DNA of 6,920 bases from Bacillota bacterium (GTDB lineage: Bacteria; Bacillota; Clostridia; Peptostreptococcales; Anaerovoracaceae). Where the stretch lies: contig JAEDMR010000104.1 in assembly GCA_016302925.1 (NCBI GenBank), positions 1 through 6,920 on the forward strand, in the 5' to 3' direction. The notes beneath the pieces were generated by a model. It did no database searches. It saw only the letters and a program-made list of their open reading frames with translations, and was not told the DNA's origin. Of this stretch, positions 1 through 6,778 are shown piece after piece (the stretch's first letter is position 1; every line of letters starts with the position of its first letter). A program made the position numbers and the translations under genes.

Positions 1-64
<64 letters not shown>

Positions 65-65
65 G

Positions 66-111
66 AAAAAAGCGAAAAGACGTTGAAAAATCAACGTCTT
101 TTCGCTTTTTT
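66..111 (+). terminator. Rho-independent terminator after tRNA-Cys
   Basis: A perfect 21-bp stem pairs 66-86 with 91-111 around an AAAA loop. The 3' arm ends in TTTTTT (106-111) and the 5' arm begins with AAAAAA, so it could work in both directions. It directly follows the tRNA CCA end and should end that transcript. A weaker hairpin with a one-base bulge follows at about 128-149 (GACC/GGTTC, then a T run) and may be a backup. Confidence 0.9.
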
Positions 112-153
112 GCGTTTTTATGCAAATAAAGACCAATCGGTTCTTTTTTATAC

Positions 154-195
154 AAAAAAGCCCCTTCGCCAAGAAAATGGCAGGAAGGGGGCTTT
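154..195 (-). terminator. Rho-independent terminator of the ppx-ppk unit
   Basis: The arms AAAGCCCCTTC (157-167) and GAAGGGGGCTTT (184-195, one G bulged) pair, extended by GCC (168-170) with GGC (179-181) around a short A-rich loop. Read on the minus strand, the hairpin ends in TTTTTT (complement of 154-159), as expected for a terminator. It sits about 50 bases past the ppk stop codon. Confidence 0.88.
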
Positions 196-245
196 CTGCA
201 GAGAATGATTCCGCGGTACAGCGAAATCGGCTTTTTATCATTATA

Positions 246-1556
246 CTACATTTGCTTTATCGTGTAAAAAAGTTTTCGGAATAATCCCATCGAAAAAGGA
301 CTGTGATGACCGTCAGAGCTGTCAGATGCATCCTCCGAAAAAACAGGGAGATCTTCCGGATGATCCAGATAGTATTGCTGGACGGAAACCGGCCGGCTGT
401 TTTCGGAGCGGACACGGATATAATTTCCGTCCGGCATCAGGCGGCGTGCCTTCACATTATCGGAAAGAAGTATCTGAAGATACCGGTTGAACCAGCTGCG
501 GATTTCAGGATTCTCCACCGGGCAGGCGACTTCAACCCGGCGTGTCTGATTCCGTGTCATGATGTCCGCGGATGAAATATAGAGCTGCTGGTGTGTATCG
601 GTACCGAAGGAATAGATCCTGGAATGTTCCAGAAAACGTCCGACAATGCTTGTAACTATGATATTTTCCGTTTTGCCGGGAATCCCGGGGATCAGACAGC
701 AGATACCGCGTATGATCAGATCAATGCGTACGCCTGCACAGGACGCTTCCATCAGCTTGTCAATCAGTTCACGCTCCGTGACCGCGTTGGCTTTGATAAT
801 GATTCTGCCTTGGGATCCTTTCTCGATTTCTCTGTCGATCGCTTTCATGATGCCCGGTTTCATGCCCGCAGGTGCAGCCAGCAGCTTTTCATGACTGGCT
901 CGCAGATTTCCCACAAGCATATTTTCAAAAAAGCTGACGGCATCCTCGGCGATGACCGGATCGGAAGTCATCAGGCTGAAGTCCGTGTACAGTGAAGCGG
1001 TTTTTTCGTTGTAATTTCCGGTTCCGATCTGTGTAATGTATCGGAGACCGCGGGATTCTTTCCGGGTAATCAGGCAGAGCTTGGAGTGACATTTGAAACC
1101 GTCCGGTCCGTAGATAATCTTACATCCGGCTTCTTCCAGTTCCTGTGCCCAGTCTATGTTGTTTTTCTCATCAAAACGTGCACGCAGTTCCACGACCACG
1201 GTGACATCTTTTCCGTTTTCCGCAGCCTGGCACAAAGCCTTGGCCACTGCGGATTTCTTTGCCAGCCGGTAGATGGTGATGCGGATGGACTGTACCTGAG
1301 GATCAGCTGCCGTTTCCCGCAGCAGCTGAAGAAATGGTTCCATGGAATGGTAGGGATAAAACAGCAGAAGATCTTTCTCCTGTATCTGATTCCAGATGGA
1401 AACCTCACGGCGCAGTCCGGAAGGCCAGGCAGGCTGATGGGGAAGGTTGTAAAGGGAACGGTCGCAGTCATTGAGAAGATAGGCGTAGCCGGTCTTCAGC
1501 GGACAGGTGCAGGTATAGCACTGATTTGATTCCAGTTTGAGCATTTCCCGCAGCAT
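246..1556 (-). pseudogene. ppk: ppk1 fragment: C-terminal catalytic domains (C1 and C2)
   Basis: This 436-residue open frame begins at an internal ATG; the homology continues upstream in the same frame to about 1620 (LKNRFVRLELQGEA). It holds the end of the head domain and both PLD-like catalytic domains. FKCHSKLCLI places the phosphoryl-accepting His at residue 157 (E. coli H435). IGTGNYNEKTA lies at 177-187. RFLEHSRIY places the second active-site His at 311 (E. coli H592). ARFDEKNNIDWA and the SSADIMTRN block are intact. After the family core, about 45 C-terminal residues are Ser/Asp-rich and unconserved. No ribosome binding site is seen just before the ATG at 1554-1556, so independent translation is unlikely. 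The catalytic half shows no internal stop, suggesting recent damage. Confidence 0.8.
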
Positions 1557-1609
1557 CTGTTCCAGTCCAGGGGCTTCACCCTGCAGTTCCAGACGGACGA
1601 ATCGATTTT

Positions 1610-1981
1610 TTAGATTCGAAAGATTTTTCGAAGATGTGAAAGCAGTACATCCTCTGTACGGACAAATTCCGTATTACGTCCCGGCAGGAAGAGAATCGGC
1701 GGAACGGATTCCGGCATGCCGACGATACCCAGCAGGGTACGGTCGTTATCCCGATCCTTCAGCAGGGCAGCCGCATAGAGATTCTTATTCTTCAGATGAG
1801 GAAACGGATGACAGCGGTCAATGATCTGCGGCGAGAGAAGCGGCCGGATCTTTTCTTTATAGTACCCCTGAATATAGGTCTTGTCCCCGTTTTTCAAATC
1901 TTCATAGGCAATTTCTCGGACGCCGGCACTCTCCAGCTCTGCCTTGAGGTCGGCATAGACCTTGTCCCGCAGACGGATCAT
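1610..1981 (-). pseudogene. ppk: ppk1 fragment: end of N domain and start of head domain
   Basis: This 123-residue frame matches the PPK1 section that includes RLRDKVYADLKAEL, then YYKEKIRPLLSPQIID and HPFPHLKNKNLY, then a GMPESVPPILFLPG block ending in LLSHLRKIF. The ATG at 1979-1981 lies inside the broken gene and has no Shine-Dalgarno at a usable distance; GAGGAAG is about 20 bases upstream. It is therefore a stranded piece and not a gene of its own. It ends at TAA (1610-1612) just after the second junction. Confidence 0.78.
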
Positions 1982-2060
1982 GGGACGGACGGATCGGCCG
2001 CTTCCTCCAGAACGCGGCTGTTGAATTTCAGCCAGGACAGTTCCCGGTTCTGCGTATATG

Positions 2061-2966
2061 TTAAATCGTATTTTTTAAGACTCTGTGACAAAGGTATCCC
2101 TCCCTGACGCCGTATTTGCTGATGCGGATCTCATCCTTGGCCAGATATCCGCTGAGTGTATTCAGAATGAGAATCCCGGGAATCACGGTATGAACCCGGT
2201 CGGGACAGTTGTTCAGTATCAGCTCTCTGGTCCGGCTGTTTCTCTCCAGAAGAAGATTTGTAATTTCGGAAAGCTCTTCTTTGGAGAAGGCGCGGCAGTC
2301 CGAATCCTTTCCGAAATAGTCATTGATGATCCGGAGCGCGGCGCGGGCAGTACCGCCGATGCCGTAGATCCGATCCAGCTTCCGTTCCGGAAGATCTGCC
2401 TGACGAAAAGTCTCTTGTATGCAGCGGGTCATCTTCTCCAGCTCCTTGTCTTTCGGCCAGATTCTGCTGACGAACAGATTGAACAGGTTCAGGCTTCCCA
2501 TGGCAAGACTCTGGGAACTGTAGATCTCATGGCTGCGCACTTCTACCAGCTCTGTACTTCCGCCGCCGATGTCGAAGATGGCGGCTTTTTCAGGGCGGAG
2601 AGGATCCAGGGCACCGCAGCAGCCCAGGTTGGCCTCCAGCTTTCCGGAAATCACATCCACAAGGATGCCTGTTTCCTGATAGATCCGGTGAATGGCTTCG
2701 TCTGTATTGATAATATTCCGCAGCGAGGCGGTGGCGAAACCGTGAAGATCTTCTACCTCAAGCAGGTGCAGAAGAGACTGAAATGACTGCAGAACCCCAC
2801 AGGCTTTTTCAATCCCGCTTTGGCTCATCTTGCCGTGGCGTATATATCCGGCCAGTCCCGCCGTTTCTTTTTTGGAAAAGAGCAGCTCAAAAGTACCATC
2901 TTCAAAGGTGTTATACACCGAAAGACGGATGGTATTGGAGCCAACATCGATAATTGCTGTTTTCAT
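2061..2966 (-). CDS. ppx: exopolyphosphatase, Ppx/GppA family (short form)
   Basis: The 301-residue cytoplasmic protein belongs to the ASKHA-fold Ppx/GppA phosphatases, which release phosphate from polyphosphate ends or hydrolyse pppGpp; the sequence does not say which substrate dominates. The phosphate-1 motif is DVGSNTIRL (7-15), ATASLRN is at 78-84, the phosphate-2 motif is DIGGGSTEL (132-140), and GIGGTARAA is at 202-210. ISGKLEA (106-112) keeps the Glu (E111) matching catalytic E121 of E. coli Ppx, but the Glu normally before it is Leu. It lacks the C-terminal HD-like domain of the E. coli protein; about 300 residues is normal for the short class. The ATG (2964-2966) has GGAGG ten bases upstream. 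The end overlaps the TTG start of ppk. The gene appears intact although its partner is broken. Confidence 0.92.
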   Translation of the reverse strand: MKTAIIDVGSNTIRLSVYNTFEDGTFELLFSKKETAGLAGYIRHGKMSQSGIEKACGVLQSFQSLLHLLEVEDLHGFATASLRNIINTDEAIHRIYQETGILVDVISGKLEANLGCCGALDPLRPEKAAIFDIGGGSTELVEVRSHEIYSSQSLAMGSLNLFNLFVSRIWPKDKELEKMTRCIQETFRQADLPERKLDRIYGIGGTARAALRIINDYFGKDSDCRAFSKEELSEITNLLLERNSRTRELILNNCPDRVHTVIPGILILNTLSGYLAKDEIRISKYGVREGYLCHRVLKNTI

Positions 2967-3001
2967 ATGTTTTATACCTCCGTCTTTACTTTACAGCATA
3001 G

Positions 3002-3042
3002 ATGTTAGAAGTGTGCGGGGCGATGGATTAAATCTATGTTAA
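3002..3042 (-). promoter_or_regulatory. candidate ppx-ppk promoter region with Pho-box-like repeats
   Basis: On the minus strand TTAACA (3042-3037) is followed after five bases by TTAATC (3031-3026), an 11-bp period. This resembles tandem PhoP-box half-sites of Firmicutes (consensus roughly TTAACA). A possible -10 TAACAT lies 18 bases further on (3007-3002) with no proper -35, as is common at activator-dependent promoters. The target genes handle polyphosphate, which fits phosphate control, but this is inference from two half-sites, one imperfect. Confidence 0.35.
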
Positions 3043-3055
3043 ATCTAGTTTTTTC

Positions 3056-3084
3056 TTGCAGATGTATTCATCAGTGACTATAAT
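3056..3084 (+). promoter_or_regulatory. sigma-70/sigma-A promoter of pyk
   Basis: The -35 TTGCAG (3056-3061) and a consensus -10 TATAAT (3079-3084) are separated by 17 bp. Transcription should start near 3091, giving a leader of about 65 bases before the pyk ATG. The Pho-box-like repeats (3026-3048) lie just upstream, so a protein bound there could touch both divergent promoters. Confidence 0.85.
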
Positions 3085-3097
3085 AAAGGTTGAGAAA

Positions 3098-3160
3098 ATG
3101 AGATGGAGAAAAAAATTTTTGAAGCGCAGGAAGCGCAGAAGGGAGAACACGAAAATATGA
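3098..3160 (+). CDS. possible 20-residue basic leader peptide before pyk
   Basis: An ATG at 3098-3100 opens 20 codons whose TGA (3158-3160) overlaps the pyk ATG as ATGA, a typical translational-coupling layout. Twelve of the 20 residues are Lys or Arg, including RRKRRR at residues 10-15. The predicted transcript start near 3091 leaves almost no room for a ribosome binding site (AAGG at 3086-3089 would fall outside), so initiation would be weak or nearly leaderless. The stretch is purine-rich, which gives Lys/Arg codons by chance. It may be no gene at all. Confidence 0.2.
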   Translation: MRWRKKFLKRRKRRRENTKI

Positions 3161-4578
3161 GAAAGACGAAAATAGTCTGCACGCTGGGACCGGCATCTTC
3201 AGAAGACGATATCATGCGGCAGATGCTGCTGGCGGGCCTGGATGTGGCCAGAGTAAACTTTTCCCACGGGGATCACGAGAGTCACGGAGAAATGATCGAC
3301 CGGTTCCGAAGGGTGAGGGATGATCTGGGAAAGGCAGCAGCCGTCATGCTGGATACAAAAGGACCGGAAATCCGTACCGGAAATTTCAAAGAGGGGAAGG
3401 TCATGCTGGAGGCAGGTCAGACCTTTACACTGACTACGAGAGAGGCGGACGGAGACAGCAGTGGCTGCTCCATCACATATAAAATGCTCCCTGCAGAGCT
3501 GAAACAGGGAGATACGGTGCTCATCGACGACGGAAAGATCCGTCTGACGGTGAAGGAGACCACGGTGGAAGACATTGTCTGCACCGTGGAAAACAGCGGG
3601 CCGGTGAGCAACCATAAAGGGATTAACGTACCGAAGGTGCGGCTGTCCATGGAATATCTCAGCCCGACGGATCAATCGGATTTGCTTTTCGGCATTGAAA
3701 AGGATGTGGATTATGTGGCGGCATCCTTCGTGCGGAAGGCGGACGATGTGCGGGATCTTCGCCGTTTTCTGGATCAGAACGGCGGACAGCGGATTAAAAT
3801 TATCAGCAAAATCGAAAATCTCGAGGGAATCGAAAACTTCGAGGAGATTCTGGCCCTGTCGGACGGTATCATGGTCGCCCGCGGAGATATGGGAGTGGAA
3901 GTGGAGTTTGAGCGGCTGCCGGGTATCCAGAAGCGGTTTATCAAGCGGTGCCAGCAGAGCGGCAAGATTGTCATTACGGCCACCCAGATGCTGGAGTCCA
4001 TGATCGGAAGTCCGGTACCGACCCGGGCGGAGATCACCGATGTGGCTAATGCGGTATTCGACGGAACCTCTGCGGTGATGCTCTCCGGTGAAAGCGCCAT
4101 GGGCAAATATCCGGTGGAAGCGGTGAAGGCCATGGCCAGAATCGCACGGCAGGCAGAGCACGATGATCCACGAAATCTGCAGGGTACCAGTACCATCCGG
4201 CATGAAATGGATGCGGACGACACCACCAATGCAGTAGGCCATGCGGCATGCACACTGGCACAGGATATCCGTGCTGCAGCCATCCTGGCCATCACAAAGA
4301 CGGGGTATACCGCCAGCCGCATGAGCAAATTCCGTCCATCCACCAGAGTGATTGCCGTAACGCCCCATGAAAAGACATTTCATCAGCTGGCCATGATCTG
4401 GGGTGTACAGCCTGTCATAGTGGAAAATCTCCAGAACGTGGACGTGCTGATTTATCGATGCCTGGAGGAATCCAGGAAGCAGGGCTTTCTGCGTAAGGGA
4501 GACAAAGTGGTCATCAGCGCCGGCGTGCCGCTGGATGTACCGGGAAATACCAACATGATCCGTGTGGAACGTGTATAA
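3157..4578 (+). CDS. pyk: pyruvate kinase
   Basis: The enzyme transfers phosphate from phosphoenolpyruvate to ADP in the last step of glycolysis. From the ATG at 3157 the protein has 473 residues, normal for the family. The N-terminal barrel segment KIVCTLGPAS is at 5-14, ARVNFSHG at 31-38 and LDTKGPEIRTG at 65-75; the B domain covers roughly 76-162. The signature IKIISKIENLEGI (213-225) contains catalytic Lys218 and metal-ligand Glu220. ARGDMGVE (241-248) supplies Asp244, TATQMLESM lies at 274-282, and PTRAE follows. The C domain is standard and there is no appended PEP-utiliser-like domain. An in-frame ATG at 3103 would add 18 unconserved residues but sits too close to the predicted transcript start. 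The ATG at 3157 has AAGGGAG at 3139-3145, so it is preferred. It is monocistronic, with its own promoter and terminator. Confidence 0.96.
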   Translation: MRKTKIVCTLGPASSEDDIMRQMLLAGLDVARVNFSHGDHESHGEMIDRFRRVRDDLGKAAAVMLDTKGPEIRTGNFKEGKVMLEAGQTFTLTTREADGDSSGCSITYKMLPAELKQGDTVLIDDGKIRLTVKETTVEDIVCTVENSGPVSNHKGINVPKVRLSMEYLSPTDQSDLLFGIEKDVDYVAASFVRKADDVRDLRRFLDQNGGQRIKIISKIENLEGIENFEEILALSDGIMVARGDMGVEVEFERLPGIQKRFIKRCQQSGKIVITATQMLESMIGSPVPTRAEITDVANAVFDGTSAVMLSGESAMGKYPVEAVKAMARIARQAEHDDPRNLQGTSTIRHEMDADDTTNAVGHAACTLAQDIRAAAILAITKTGYTASRMSKFRPSTRVIAVTPHEKTFHQLAMIWGVQPVIVENLQNVDVLIYRCLEESRKQGFLRKGDKVVISAGVPLDVPGNTNMIRVERV

Positions 4579-4600
4579 TCGCCTGATAGTATAACAGAAG

Positions 4601-4643
4601 AGTGGTCTGAAACTGTAAGTGACAGGATTCAGGCCGCTTTTTT
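4601..4643 (+). terminator. Rho-independent terminator of pyk
   Basis: AGTGGTCTGAA (4601-4611) pairs with TTCAGGCCGCT (4628-4638) with two G-U pairs. An inner CTGT/ACAG helix (4613-4616 with 4622-4625) encloses a five-base loop, and the hairpin is followed by TTTTTT (4638-4643). It lies 22 bases past the pyk stop and separates pyk from the downstream operon. Confidence 0.9.
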
Positions 4644-4663
4644 CGTGCCTGAAGAAAATAGGG

Positions 4664-4692
4664 TTGCAACCGGACACATTATTTAGTATACT
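4664..4692 (+). promoter_or_regulatory. promoter of the TetR-DUF6323-DUF6179 operon
   Basis: TTGCAA (4664-4669) and TATACT (4687-4692) are spaced by 17 bp. The -10 box lies inside the left arm of the large palindrome, so a protein bound there would block RNA polymerase. A second TATACT (4698-4703) in the right arm is a less well-spaced alternative -10. Confidence 0.75.
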
Positions 4693-4708
4693 AATAGTAT
4701 ACTAAATA
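4680..4708. promoter_or_regulatory. 29-bp palindromic operator, probable TetR-family binding site
   Basis: The 14-bp arms (4680-4693 and 4695-4708) are perfect reverse complements around a single A at 4694. Each arm contains the decamer TAGTATACTA, itself a perfect palindrome, at 4684-4693 and 4695-4704, exactly 11 bp apart. The site covers the -10 box and likely transcript start and ends 20 bases before the regulator's ATG. This is the expected place for an autorepressor operator. Two dimers on the same face of the helix are plausible. Confidence 0.85.
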
Positions 4709-4728
4709 TATCGTTAGGAGAATACAAT

Positions 4729-5379
4729 ATGGGGAGAGAGAATAAAAAGGCAGCGGTAGCGGCACTGCACCGGCAGCAGATTCTGTCGGCGGCAGAGAAG
4801 CTGTTTACGGAGAAAGGCTTCGAACAGACCACCATCGGGGAGATTTCTGAAGCTTCTGCGTACAGCCGCAGGACAATTTATGCCTATTATACGAGTAAGG
4901 AGGATATCCTGCATCATATTGTTGCAGGGGGACTTCACCGGCTGAAAGAAGATCTGACGGCAGTTTTGAACCGGGATGGCAGCTTCGAAAACAGATTCCT
5001 GGAAATCTGCCGGGCCATGCAGCGGTATCAGTATCAGTGCCCCCAGTCCGCAGGGCAGGTGGTGCAGGGAAAGACAGCCGCATTGCCGAATAACGCAGAA
5101 CAGATGACGCCGGCTCTTCGTCAGATTCTGCAGCTTGGCAGTGAGATCAACGGGATGCTGAAAGACTTTCTGAAAGAAGGAAAGCAGAAGGGGGATGTGC
5201 GCAGCGATGTAACGGAAGAACCTTCGGTATATATCCTCTGGTCTTCCATCAGCGGTCTACTGGCCCTGACACAGACGAAGGGAACGTTTCTGACAGAATC
5301 CCTGACCATGACAGAAGAACAATTCCTGGAATATGGCTTTCGGCAGATCCTCCGTTCCATTCAGGAGGTGAAACCATGA
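4729..5379 (+). CDS. TetR/AcrR-family transcriptional regulator
   Basis: The 216-residue protein has a TetR N-terminal DNA-binding domain at about 13-62: ILSAAEKLFTEKGFEQTTIGEIS leads into a helix-turn-helix with SRRTIYAYYTSKEDIL (46-61), the usual TetR recognition-helix segment. Residues from about 65 on form a helical ligand-binding and dimerisation domain without recognisable ligand motifs. It is first in the operon and directly follows the 29-bp palindrome, so it most likely represses its own operon until a ligand binds. The ligand cannot be read from sequence. AGGAG (4716-4720) lies eight bases before the ATG. Its TGA overlaps the next ATG (ATGA, 5376-5379). The ABC transporter at the operon end suggests an exported compound as inducer, which is inference. 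Confidence 0.93.
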   Translation: MGRENKKAAVAALHRQQILSAAEKLFTEKGFEQTTIGEISEASAYSRRTIYAYYTSKEDILHHIVAGGLHRLKEDLTAVLNRDGSFENRFLEICRAMQRYQYQCPQSAGQVVQGKTAALPNNAEQMTPALRQILQLGSEINGMLKDFLKEGKQKGDVRSDVTEEPSVYILWSSISGLLALTQTKGTFLTESLTMTEEQFLEYGFRQILRSIQEVKP

Positions 5380-5816
5380 CAGACCTGCTTCTTGTGACCG
5401 ATTCTGTCCTGATACTGCAGCAGGCGGTGGGAGAGATTCTGATGCTCAATGAAAAAACGGCAGAATACGGACTGACGCTGACAGCGAAACAGGCAGAAGC
5501 ACTGGCTGTCAGCAGACAGGAAAATCTCCGGTCTTCCGGTCGGATCGAGTTCGGGGGCGGCATAATCAGCCGTCTGGCCGAGGCATTCTGCGATTCTCCC
5601 TATATAAACAGGCAGAACTGGGAGGAAACGCTGCATGGACTTCTGGAGCTGTTTTATTCCTTTAAAAATGAAACATGGGATGCGGTAAGTGACGGGGATC
5701 TGATTGCATTCATGCGGCAGGCATTTAACGGCACCTGCGGCGGCTCACTGGAACTTCTTGCAGATCGGGAACTGCCGGCTTTTTCAGAACAGATTCATAA
5801 GGGAGGAAAGCCATGA
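5376..5816 (+). CDS. DUF6323-like protein of unknown function
   Basis: This is a 146-residue soluble protein with no signal peptide or membrane segment. Its most distinctive stretch is SGRIEFGGGIISRLAEAFCDSPYI (54-77), followed by an ETLHGLLELFYSFKNET helix region (84-100) and CGGSLELLADREL (121-133). This pattern matches what I remember as DUF6323, found in Firmicutes beside DUF6179; the family number is from memory and unchecked. No catalytic motif is recognised. AGGAGGTG (5363-5370) precedes the ATG by five bases inside the end of the TetR gene. The gene is coupled by ATGA overlaps on both sides, so its product is probably needed in step with the DUF6179 protein, perhaps as a complex. Confidence 0.8.
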   Translation: MTDLLLVTDSVLILQQAVGEILMLNEKTAEYGLTLTAKQAEALAVSRQENLRSSGRIEFGGGIISRLAEAFCDSPYINRQNWEETLHGLLELFYSFKNETWDAVSDGDLIAFMRQAFNGTCGGSLELLADRELPAFSEQIHKGGKP

Positions 5817-6778
5817 ACGACATCGTAGCAAGCTGCCGCCTGGATGAGACCCGGCTGAGTCAGAGAGACTATACCCTGTCCCTGATCAGGCAGGCCTGCA
5901 GGCAGGGGCTGCTGACGGAAGAAGAGGTCCGCGATATGAAAAGGCAGCTGCTGGAGCTGGTAGCGGAGCGGACAGAAGCATGGAATCATGGAGAAAGCAG
6001 CTCCGTCCGTATAGAGCAGGCACAGGATTTCCTGGAGTCGATTCTATTTGTCATGGGATTGCAGCTGAAGGCAGAATCCTCCGCAGACCGGGCACTGGAA
6101 ACGTTGAAGACAGAGCCTGTGCGAATCTGTTTTGAGAAAGGGATGGAAAGAGTAAAACGCAAAATTGCTATTTCCCGCCTGCTGCAGCGGCGGATGGGGA
6201 AGAATCTGTTCCCTTCGAAAAACATATTCTTCCGGGAAACTTTTACGGCAGGCATTGACGGTTTTTTCCGGCTGTACGATCCGGCGTTTGCAGCCCACGA
6301 TATTCACATCACGGCGGACTATCCACTCTGTGCGGGCAGACCGGAGCTGCAGGGCATCGAATTCATCGAGCAGTATCTCAGCTGCGGAGAGGCGGAAAAT
6401 CTTTTTCTCTGTGCTTTTGATCCGGACAGAGTGGACCGGCTGCTTACCGCACTGACGCCGGGATATGGGGAGATTCCCATGAATCTTTTCGAACCGGTGT
6501 TTCTGACTGCCTTGGGTCTGGTGCTGACCGATGGTGATCCGGAGAGTCTGCATCTGACGGATGAAAATCTGCGTACTCTTTACAGGATCTTCAGCGGAAG
6601 AAACGGTGATGAGACAGAACGAATCCTCCAAAACGGGCTGGCCAGACTGAAAGAAGAACTTGTTTTGCCGAAGCTGGCACTGGAATATGGCTGCCTGTGC
6701 GTATCGCGACTGGCGCCGCCTGTACGGAACGGAATATCTTATCACAGTCTTGACAGGATTTTTTTGAAAATGCCTTGA
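5813..6778 (+). CDS. DUF6179-like protein of unknown function
   Basis: This 321-residue protein appears cytoplasmic and mostly helical, with no transmembrane segment or signal peptide. Notable blocks are HGESSSVRIEQAQDFLESILFVMG (59-82), FFRLYDPAFAAHDIHITADYPL (151-172), GIEFIEQYL (181-189) and IPMNLFEPVFLTALGLVL (221-238). These resemble what I remember as DUF6179, a family whose usual neighbour is DUF6323; the number is unchecked. No enzyme signature is evident. GGGAGG (5801-5806) lies six bases before the ATG, and ATGA at 5813-5816 overlaps the previous stop. The TGA stop lies inside the -35 box of a second promoter for the ABC transporter. Confidence 0.8.
   Translation: MNDIVASCRLDETRLSQRDYTLSLIRQACRQGLLTEEEVRDMKRQLLELVAERTEAWNHGESSSVRIEQAQDFLESILFVMGLQLKAESSADRALETLKTEPVRICFEKGMERVKRKIAISRLLQRRMGKNLFPSKNIFFRETFTAGIDGFFRLYDPAFAAHDIHITADYPLCAGRPELQGIEFIEQYLSCGEAENLFLCAFDPDRVDRLLTALTPGYGEIPMNLFEPVFLTALGLVLTDGDPESLHLTDENLRTLYRIFSGRNGDETERILQNGLARLKEELVLPKLALEYGCLCVSRLAPPVRNGISYHSLDRIFLKMP

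Larger units (their letters stand above)
246..2091 (-). pseudogene. ppk: polyphosphate kinase 1 (ppk1), disrupted by two internal deletions
   Basis: PPK1 makes polyphosphate reversibly from ATP through a phosphohistidine intermediate. Here its parts lie in order in all three minus frames. Piece A (2091-1978) encodes a 37-residue start containing NRELSWLKFN and EEAADPSVP, then a TGA. Piece B (1981-1610) resumes at RLRDKVYADLKAEL and ends after LLSHLRKIF. Piece C (from about 1620 to 246) resumes at LKNRFVRLEL and runs to the C terminus. Against PPK1 proteins as I remember them, about 80 residues are missing between A and B, including the SNLDEFF block with the adenine-contacting Asn. About 45 are missing between B and C, including the VTRNAD block. 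The start is TTG at 2089-2091, preceded by GGGAGG seven bases upstream and overlapping the ppx end by 31 bp, so the genes were translationally coupled. Full-length enzyme cannot be made. An assembly error is the main alternative. Confidence 0.88.

Noticed and set aside
128..149. Small bulged hairpin with T run on the plus strand
   Set aside because: Too weak to list as its own terminator next to the very strong hairpin at 66-111; mentioned there as a possible backup.
591..995. Plus-strand open frames across the ppk region (303-575, 591-995, 1086-1529)
   Set aside because: They lie opposite clear PPK1 coding sequence, have no ribosome binding site of note and no recognisable protein motif.
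2085..2786. Plus-strand 233-codon open frame opposite ppx
   Set aside because: Shadow of the exopolyphosphatase gene; no motif, promoter or ribosome binding site supports it.
3103..3156. Upstream in-frame ATG for pyk (18 extra residues)
   Set aside because: The predicted transcript start near 3091 leaves no ribosome binding site, the residues are unconserved, and the ATG at 3157 has a good Shine-Dalgarno and the family-typical start.
3199..4677. Minus-strand open frame of 492 codons opposite pyk
   Set aside because: It is the shadow of the pyruvate kinase gene; the translation shows no family resemblance and is Cys/His/Arg-rich in the way antisense frames often are.
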